The position numbers were made by a program, and so were the translations under genes. From an uncultured Alphaproteobacteria bacterium (lineage in GTDB: Bacteria > Pseudomonadota > Alphaproteobacteria > RF32 > CAG-239): 45,909 nt of DNA. Shown here piece after piece: positions 40,409 through 45,909 of the stretch (position 1 is its first letter; every line of letters starts with the position of its first letter). Under the pieces are notes generated by a model. The model ran no database searches and was not told the DNA's origin. It saw nothing but the letters and a program-made list of their open reading frames with translations. The stretch is taken from the NCBI GenBank assembly GCA_934276635.1, contig CAKQTH010000010.1:1-45909 (forward strand). The letters run 5' to 3'.

Positions 40409-40666
40409 TTGATTAAGCAATGTCCCACAGGTTTTTCTTGGACAATGTTGTTTTTTGGAGGTTTTGTTCCATTATTGCGCGGTGATTTGAAATGGTTCGT
40501 TATTGCAGTGACCTGTGCTATATGTACATCAGGTCTTGCATGGTTAGTATTTCCTTTTATATATAATAAAATTTATATAGAAGGATTACTTACACAAGGT
40601 TTTCAACCAGCAGATGATTTTTCAAAAGTCATATTACAACAGATGGGTGTACAGATAGTTAAATAA
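40409..40666 (+). CDS. Small membrane protein, natural start apparently separated by an in-frame stop
   Basis: 85 residues from a weak TTG start. The same frame extends upstream to ATG 40382 (GGAG 10 nt before), which would read MIN-stop-KNSIGLIKQCPTGFSW; TAA at 40391-40393 occupies what would naturally be a Lys codon. The body has an amphipathic start, GFSWTMLFFGGFVPLLRGDL and two transmembrane segments (about 13-27 and 33-53), then YNKIYIEGLLTQGFQPADDF. This matches small gut-bacterial proteins of unknown function that share GFSWTxLFFGxFVPLxRGD. It may be a pseudogene, or translated from an internal start. Confidence 0.55.
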   Translation: MIKQCPTGFSWTMLFFGGFVPLLRGDLKWFVIAVTCAICTSGLAWLVFPFIYNKIYIEGLLTQGFQPADDFSKVILQQMGVQIVK

Positions 40667-40712
40667 AACAAAACCCCGATTGAGATTGGTCAATGCGGGG
40701 TTTTGTTTTATT
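40662..40712. terminator. Very long bidirectional terminator
   Basis: A perfect 17-bp stem (40662-40678 with 40696-40712), extended inward by ATTGA/TCAAT with one bulged G. It contains the stop codon of the 40409 gene and ends one base before the stop of the aas-like gene. Confidence 0.85.
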
Positions 40713-40713
40713 G

Positions 40714-42897
40714 CTATTCGGCTTTGTCTTTGTCGCCGGACAGTTCCTCAAGAACCATCTTCTTTAAGGTGACATTGTCCGCCTTACCGGTCGCAAATAC
40801 CGGAAGTTCATCGCGATACATAATGATTCGCGGCAAGTAAAGCTCGGACATTCCGTTGTTTTTGATGTATGAATGCAACACATCTGAAGTTACTTGTTTG
40901 TTGTTGGTAACCAAAACAATCTGCTCGCCCTTGCTCTCGTGCGGAATTGCTACAACGCCGTATTCAAACTCGCCGCCCATCCATTCATAGGCCTTGCGAA
41001 CCATCTCGTCAACCGCGTGCAGCGATACCATTTCTCCACCGATTTTTGCAAATCTCTTAATACGGTCGCGGATATAGATAAAGCCGATTTCATCGATTTC
41101 GACAACATCTCCGGTATGATACCAACCATCTTCAGGCGGAACCAAAACTCCCGGATTGTCCGGCATATAATATCCCATCATAACATTCGGACCTTTAACC
41201 CAAAGTTCGCCGCCTTTTTCGATTCCGTCAACCGGAACAACTTTTGATTCCATTGCCGGCATCAATTTTCCGATAGAACCGAATCGGTTGAAAATTCTGT
41301 TGTTTGCGGCAACCACCGGAGAACATTCGGTTGTGCCGTATGCCTCAAGAACGCGAACGCCAAGTCTTTCCATCCACATATCGCGGGTGTCCGGTTTAAT
41401 TGCTTCCGCGCCGCCATACATAAAGCGGACATTGTGGAAGTCAAACGGGTGGGCAATTTTGCCGTATCCGCGGAAGAATGTGTCTGTTCCAAACATAATT
41501 GTTGCGCCGATTTCATATACCAGCTCGGCAATAATGCGATAGTGCAGCGGAGACGGATACAAGAACAATTTTGCGCCCTCAAACAGCGGGAACAATGTGC
41601 CAACAATCAAGCCGAAACTGTGGAACATCGGCAGAGTGTTGAAAACCGTATCCGTAATATTGAGTGTTTCAATCGCAGAAACCTGTTTTATGTTCGAAAT
41701 TATGTTTGCGTGTGACAAAACAACGGCTTTCGGAGCGCCTTCCGAACCGGAAGTAAACAGAATAACAGCCTTGCGGTTTCCGCCTTTTTTGTGCGGAACG
41801 CGTTTAATTTTATAGCGCAGGTATGCGTTGATTTTGCTCCACAAACCGATTTTTTTGCCGATTTGTTCCAGATATATCACTTCAACGCCGTTATTTTTCA
41901 AAACTTCTACCACATTTTCCATTTTCCCGAGTCGGATAAAGTTAAGAGATGTGATAACTTTTTTAACCTGAGCGGTTTTGCACATTGAGGCAATATTTTT
42001 TGCTCCGACCGAAAAGTTTAACATTACCGGAATTCTGTCATATGCGGAAAGTCCGAAAAATGTGCAGACTGCGGCAACCGTGCTCGGCAACAGCAATGCA
42101 ACATGTTCTTCCGGCAAAGTGATTCGTTTGAAATATTTTCCGATAACAAAAGACTTTATAATAATGTCTTTGTAGGAATTCGGCTTGCGCTGAATATCTT
42201 CCAAAAATGCCGGACGACGCAGCAGACCTTTCTTTGAATGAACTTTCGCTGCTTTCATTAACTGTGCAAACAATGAAATATTCGGATTGTAGTTTGCATT
42301 AAAGCACATTTCACGCAATATCATATAAACTTCATTGGAGATATGGTCTCTTTGGCGGCGCAAATCGTCTTTCAACTTGAACGGACGCGGCTTTCCGAGA
42401 ATAATTCTGATTTTCGGAAGCGGGCGATGTGGCAGTTTGCCTTTGGTCTTTGAAAAATAGCCGTATTGCGGGCCGTCAATCCAAATCGGAATAATCGGAG
42501 ATTTTGATTTGTCGGCAACCAGTCCCGGAGCTTCGTAAATTTTCATCAAACCGCCGTTTTCGGTGATTCTTCCTTCGGCAAAAATGACGCAGAGCTGACC
42601 TTTGTCAACTTCGGCAATCAGGTTTTTGATATCGGCCGGCTCAATCGGATTAAACTGAACGACTTTTGCCGTTTTCATCAAAAATCTGATAAGTGCGCGG
42701 CGATAAAGATGCCCGTTCAAAGCAAATACAGGATCGCCAGGCAAAAACGCAAACAGCAAAATAGGGTCTAAAAACGAAACATGATTAGAAACATAAACAC
42801 CGCGCTTCGGCAATTTTCTAATATCAAATTCTGTTTCAAACTTAACTTTCATAAGCCTGAAGAAGGCTCTCAAGCAAAAACGTACAAAGTTCCTCAA
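40714..42897 (-). CDS. aas: Bifunctional acyltransferase / acyl-ACP synthetase (Aas-like)
   Basis: 727 residues. N-terminal PlsC-type acyltransferase: NHVSFLD with H39/D44 (HX4D), then FAEGRIT, and a Pro-rich PIIPIWIDGPQ. C-terminal AMP-forming ligase: P-loop LFTSGSEGAPKAVVLSH, YGTTECSPVV, GWYHTGDVVEIDEIGFIYIR, and the lysine hinge IKRFAKIGGEMVSL. E. coli Aas re-acylates lysophosphatidylethanolamine and activates fatty acids to acyl-ACP at the inner membrane. The start is TTG 42897 with GGAG upstream; it gives the usual N-terminal helix, while ATG 42852 is an alternative. Divergent from the FadL porin gene. Confidence 0.85.
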   Translation of the reverse strand: MRNFVRFCLRAFFRLMKVKFETEFDIRKLPKRGVYVSNHVSFLDPILLFAFLPGDPVFALNGHLYRRALIRFLMKTAKVVQFNPIEPADIKNLIAEVDKGQLCVIFAEGRITENGGLMKIYEAPGLVADKSKSPIIPIWIDGPQYGYFSKTKGKLPHRPLPKIRIILGKPRPFKLKDDLRRQRDHISNEVYMILREMCFNANYNPNISLFAQLMKAAKVHSKKGLLRRPAFLEDIQRKPNSYKDIIIKSFVIGKYFKRITLPEEHVALLLPSTVAAVCTFFGLSAYDRIPVMLNFSVGAKNIASMCKTAQVKKVITSLNFIRLGKMENVVEVLKNNGVEVIYLEQIGKKIGLWSKINAYLRYKIKRVPHKKGGNRKAVILFTSGSEGAPKAVVLSHANIISNIKQVSAIETLNITDTVFNTLPMFHSFGLIVGTLFPLFEGAKLFLYPSPLHYRIIAELVYEIGATIMFGTDTFFRGYGKIAHPFDFHNVRFMYGGAEAIKPDTRDMWMERLGVRVLEAYGTTECSPVVAANNRIFNRFGSIGKLMPAMESKVVPVDGIEKGGELWVKGPNVMMGYYMPDNPGVLVPPEDGWYHTGDVVEIDEIGFIYIRDRIKRFAKIGGEMVSLHAVDEMVRKAYEWMGGEFEYGVVAIPHESKGEQIVLVTNNKQVTSDVLHSYIKNNGMSELYLPRIIMYRDELPVFATGKADNVTLKKMVLEELSGDKDKAE

Positions 42898-43215
42898 AAT
42901 TTATATACTCCAAAGTTTCAACAATTTGTTTTCACACTTTATACAAAACACAAAATTTTGTAAAGAATAAAATAAGCTCCATAGTTACCCACAGGATACT
43001 ATAAGAATATCATATTGATTTTGCGCGATTTTTTATATAATAAAAAGTTGCATAATTTCAAAACTTGCATTTGTTTTTTATTGGATATATAGCTGTTGCG
43101 ATAACATATTGTGACCAAATGTTACAAAAACGCCTGTTTGTTACAAAATATTACACCAGTCGCAGGGTTTTGTTTGTTCAATATGTTAGAGGATTAACAA
43201 CAAAAGTGAACTATA
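42898..43215. promoter_or_regulatory. Divergent regulatory region between aas-like and fadL-like genes
   Basis: 318 nt with no gene. TGTTACAAAA occurs twice in direct orientation (43120-43129 and 43139-43148), 19 nt apart, about two helical turns, and AACAT/ATGTT (43103-43107 with 43119-43123) is an inverted repeat overlapping the first. These could be operator half-sites for a regulator of lipid uptake. No clear promoter could be assigned. Confidence 0.35.
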
Positions 43216-44487
43216 ATGAAAAAACTTTTTACTTTAACGGCTTTAGGGTCGATTTTTTTGGCATCTCAGGCGGTAGCTTCGGGATATAACCTTAAGGAAC
43301 AATCAGCATCTGCTCAAGCAAACGCATTTGCAGGCGCAACGGCCGGAGCCGAAGATATTTCGTATTCATATTTTAATGTTGCAGGCTTGGCCCGCCACAA
43401 AGGAACACATTTTTACGGCGGCGGCGCTTGGGTTGCTCCGTATTCAAAACTGCGTAAAGCAAGTTCTGGCGGTGTTGCAGCGTTCAACGGCGGAGCTACA
43501 ACTTCTTCAAATAAGGACAATATTGTGCGTCCGGCGTTTGCTCCTTCTTTTTATTTTTCGCATCAGCTTAATGATCGCTGGTTCGCAGGGGCTTCACTGA
43601 ATGTTCCGTTCGGTATGGTAACAAAATATGATGACGATTGGGCAGGCCGTTTTCACGGCACACTTTCTAAATTGACGGTTGTAAACTTCAACCCGATGGT
43701 TGCCTATAAGGTTAAAGACGATATGTCCATCGGCGCAGGTTTGCAGATGCAATATATTAAAGCCCGTCTGCGCAACAGCGTATACGGCGGACAGGTCGGT
43801 GGTCACCATATTACCGATAAAGCAACGGTTGAAGGCGATGATTTCTCCTTGGGATATCAGCTCGGCGCGTTGTATGAATATTCCGACACTTTGAGATTCG
43901 GTATTGGATATCGTTCAAAAGTTGAACACAAGCTTGGCGGCGATATTGAATTTGACGGCCCGATGAGCGCATTGGCTCAAAGTGTCAGTGCCGAACTCAC
44001 AATGCCGGCGATTTTGACCTTGGGCGCATACCACGATATTAATGACAAGTGGGCTATTATGGCAGAAATTACGCGTAACTACTGGTCGGCATTTGATGAA
44101 CTCGTGATTGAAGGCAAAAGAACCGGACTTCGCAGCACAACCGATGAAAAATGGTCGGATACAACGGCATACTCCATCGGCGCAAGCTATAAATATAATG
44201 ACAAGTTGAAGTTCAGATTCGGCGTTGCGCTTGATCAAAAAGCCGTCGGAAACGACTATCGTACTCCGCGTATTCCGGATTCTGACAGAATTTGGTATGC
44301 AGGTGGAATTCAATATAAATATAATGACAAGATTACATATAACCTTGCATATACATATATTGATGCAAAAACCGCAAAAGTATATCTTGACGGTTCGCAC
44401 AGCGGCGATGCTGCCCGCGGTTCGTTGTTTGCGGAATACAGAAACTCGATTCATATTATCGGATTCGGTATAAACTACAATTTCTAA
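43216..44487 (+). CDS. FadL-family outer-membrane porin (long-chain fatty acid transport)
   Basis: 423 residues. Signal peptide MKKLFTLTALGSIFLASQAV ending ASG, then GYNLKEQSASAQANAFAGAT with AEDISYSYFNVAGLAR, the plug/hatch start of OMPP1/FadL. Alternating beta-strands run to the C-terminal aromatic GFGINYNF, an outer-membrane insertion signal. The usual NPA in the hatch is NVA here. FadL members pass long-chain fatty acids or other hydrophobic compounds. Divergent from aas, suggesting import followed by activation. The ribosome site is weak. Confidence 0.88.
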   Translation: MKKLFTLTALGSIFLASQAVASGYNLKEQSASAQANAFAGATAGAEDISYSYFNVAGLARHKGTHFYGGGAWVAPYSKLRKASSGGVAAFNGGATTSSNKDNIVRPAFAPSFYFSHQLNDRWFAGASLNVPFGMVTKYDDDWAGRFHGTLSKLTVVNFNPMVAYKVKDDMSIGAGLQMQYIKARLRNSVYGGQVGGHHITDKATVEGDDFSLGYQLGALYEYSDTLRFGIGYRSKVEHKLGGDIEFDGPMSALAQSVSAELTMPAILTLGAYHDINDKWAIMAEITRNYWSAFDELVIEGKRTGLRSTTDEKWSDTTAYSIGASYKYNDKLKFRFGVALDQKAVGNDYRTPRIPDSDRIWYAGGIQYKYNDKITYNLAYTYIDAKTAKVYLDGSHSGDAARGSLFAEYRNSIHIIGFGINYNF

Positions 44488-44502
44488 AAGTTGTTCATAA
44501 AT

Positions 44503-44541
44503 AAAGAATCGCCTTATCTTTCAAAGATATGGCGATTCTTT
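44503..44541 (+). terminator. Terminator after the fadL-like gene
   Basis: AAAGAATCGCC/GGCGATTCTTT with further pairing TATCTTT/AAAGATA inside, then T's. Confidence 0.85.
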
Positions 44542-44729
44542 TTGCTTAAAAACGGCATTTTTTATAAAAATTTTTCAAAAAATATGAAAAAAATGCAAAA
44601 AAATCCACAAAATCTGTGTGAAATCAAGATTTTTGTTTGACTATTGCAAAAAATCAAGCTTAACTTTCACTATGATATCGCAACGAAGCGTTGTCATGTT
44701 GTCAATAACTTTTATTAGGGAGTTTTACA

Positions 44730-45002
44730 GTGAATAAAAATGAACTTATTGCTGGCATCGCCGGTGCTACCGGAATGACCAAAACAGATGCAGCTAAGGC
44801 TGTTGATGCATTTGTAGCTACAGTAACAAAAGCTTTGAAGTCCGGTGACGAAGTTCGTCTCGTTGGCTTTGGTACTTTTTCTGTAACAAAACGCGCTGCT
44901 ACCACAGGTCGCAACCCGCGTACAGGCGCAGCTATCAAAATTCCGGCTCGCAAACAGGCTAAGTTTAAGGCTGGTAAAGCTTTGCAGGACTCTGTAAACT
45001 AA
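44730..45002 (+). CDS. hup: DNA-binding protein HU
   Basis: 90 residues from GTG 44730 (GGGAG upstream), the standard HU length. It starts NKNELIAGIAGATGMTKTDA, with VRLVGFGTFSV and the DNA-bending arm GRNPRTGAAIKIPA, ending FKAGKALQDSVN. HU compacts and bends DNA. hup followed by tRNA-Val is a typical alphaproteobacterial order; a frameshifted gene lies between them here. Upstream (44544-44729) is AT-rich with no other gene. Confidence 0.95.
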   Translation: MNKNELIAGIAGATGMTKTDAAKAVDAFVATVTKALKSGDEVRLVGFGTFSVTKRAATTGRNPRTGAAIKIPARKQAKFKAGKALQDSVN

Positions 45003-45021
45003 TATAAATATTGTTTACAAC

Positions 45022-45052
45022 AAAGGAGTAAAGGATATTCTTTTACTCCTTT
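45022..45052 (+). terminator. Terminator after hup
   Basis: AAAGGAGTAAA/TTTACTCCTTT with a 9-nt loop and a T-run. Confidence 0.8.
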
Positions 45053-45123
45053 TTTGTTTATTGTTGACAAAAAAATCTGATGGCGTATCAATATATATAT
45101 TGTATGATTATGAGGGTTTGCTT

Positions 45124-45730
45124 ATGTCTGAACAAAATAGTGTTGCCGGAGTTGTCGGTGAAAAAACTAAACAAAATGTAATGGCAAAAGGCGCGGAGCT
45201 TTTTGCGGAAGGCGTAAAAATTAACCGACAGGCACGCGCGGCGGGCAAGGAGGCAGCCGAAGCCGGTAAAAAAGCCGCCGGTAAGGCCGCGGGCAAAATC
45301 AATTGCCAAAAAAATCACTGGAGTGTCATTGGTGTGCGGAGCGGCTTTTGCGATATATGAAGTTGCTCAAGGAAATTACGGGAAAGCGCTTGGAGAGCTT
45401 GCTTCCGGTGCGGCCGGATGTTTCCCCGGAGTCGGAACCGGCATAAGCGTAGCCATAGATACGGCGATGGTAGCATATGATATTGCGGAAATAAACAAAG
45501 AACAAAAGCAAAGCAACAACAACGGAATCGGATTGCAGGAATTTGGCCGTCAAAGTTATGCAACGCATCAAAAAGGTTTGGAGCTCAGCAAAGAGCTTAG
45601 AGCCGACAGATCAATGCAACAGCAGAATACGCAAGCTAAAAACAGAGATAATGTGCAGCAACAAACGACGACTCAACAAAAAGATTCGACCAGAGTTGCT
45701 TTGGCAAAATTGCAGCAAGAAGGCAGATAA
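45124..45730 (+). pseudogene. Frameshifted glycine-rich membrane protein, unknown
   Basis: ATG 45124 reads MSEQNSVAGVVGEKTKQNVM and an Ala/Gly/Lys-rich stretch (KKAAGKAAGK), then runs to a stop at 45358-45360. The frame one base ahead continues AKSIAKKITGVSLVCGAAFA, a Gly/Ala-rich hydrophobic region (ASGAAGCFPGVGTGISVAID) and a Gln-rich tail, ending at 45730. The switch most naturally falls at GGG 45291-45293, though the A7 at 45308-45314 is possible. Repaired length is about 201 residues. The middle resembles glycine-zipper membrane segments. It may be a real mutation or a sequence error. Confidence 0.6.
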
Positions 45731-45811
45731 TATAATTTTGTGTTGTCAACCAACTGTTTTTGCAAGATAAATTTTCAGATAAAGAAAAATGAAAAAAAAT
45801 TAAAAAAATAC

Positions 45812-45840
45812 TTGATTATTTATTTTGTATCGTGTATAAA
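45812..45840 (+). promoter_or_regulatory. Probable sigma-70 promoter of tRNA-Val
   Basis: TTGATT (45812-45817), 17-nt spacer, TATAAA (45835-45840), 16 nt before the mature tRNA. Confidence 0.65.
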
Positions 45841-45856
45841 GCCTTTTGTAAACGAT

Positions 45857-45909
45857 GGGCGCTTAGCTCAGCTGGAAGAGCATCTCGTTTACACCGAGAG
45901 GGTCGGGAG
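45857..45909 (+). tRNA. tRNA-Val (anticodon TAC), 5' part
   Basis: GGGCGCTTAGCTCAGCTGGA, a D-arm, and the anticodon loop in CTCGTTTACACCGAG with TAC (valine); cut by the window edge within or just after the variable region. In Alphaproteobacteria this tRNA often follows hup. Confidence 0.92.

Noticed and set aside
30657..40713. Integrated mobile element spanning the accessory regions
   Set aside because: No integrase, transposase, terminal repeats or tRNA-end duplication seen, and parE lies intact in the middle.

Overview
The window looks like a chromosomal segment of a low-GC (mid-30s % by eye) alphaproteobacterium, probably an uncultured host-associated lineage. The lineage guess is inference. 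It rests on three gene orders typical of Alphaproteobacteria: rlmB divergent from tRNA-Tyr/tRNA-Gly/tuf (left edge), rho...mnmE-mnmG-rsmG-parA-parB beside a likely replication origin, and hup-tRNA-Val (right edge). It also rests on hflK-hflC-deg, LptM-like and VirB8-like genes, TTAA-N7-TTAA CtrA-type sites in the origin, and a GRSMIEMLGVLAI-type pilin leader.

Layout. 1-1230: start of tuf, two tRNAs, divergent rlmB. 1243-4916: a TlpA-like thioredoxin, divergent from a tiny LptM-like lipoprotein that is followed by a tightly overlapping vWA / PP2C phosphatase / membrane kinase triad. 4908-11038: mrp, hflK-hflC-deg-holC, a nitroreductase and dnaQ. 11039-11513: a likely oriC with three exact TTATNCACA DnaA boxes, an AT-rich stretch and two exact TTAA-N7-TTAA motifs. 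11514-24204: rho, groES-groEL, a 52-cysteine secreted protein, a HAD phosphatase, then mnmE, mnmG, a PHP phosphatase, rsmG, parA and parB. Two near-consensus parS sites lie inside mnmG and rsmG. 24217-30656: an FTR-like Fe-S protein, a PilT/DotB-like ATPase, trpS, serS, and a HAD / M49-like metallopeptidase / membrane protein operon.

30657-36833 is an accessory region. It holds a secreted bL12-CTD-like gene interrupted at a C9 tract, two paralogous unknown genes sharing a conserved 5' leader, a VirB8-like protein, a TolC-like lipoprotein with a C-terminal Ig/cadherin-like domain, and a second tandem pair of anchored unknown proteins. 36834-38822 is parE. 38823-40713 is a second accessory patch: a type IV pilin-like gene with a frameshift and a G9 tract upstream, a SinR/Cas2-like gene, a densely structured intergenic RNA candidate, and a small membrane protein gene with an in-frame stop. 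40714-44487: aas-like acyltransferase/acyl-ACP synthetase divergent from a FadL porin, a plausible fatty-acid uptake and recycling pair. 44730 to the end: HU, a frameshifted glycine-rich membrane protein gene, and the start of tRNA-Val.

Housekeeping genes are intact. Every broken reading frame is in an accessory gene, and three of the four breaks are at or near short homopolymers. That fits contingency loci or gene decay, but assembly error at homopolymers must be excluded. I saw no transposase, integrase, CRISPR array or rRNA.
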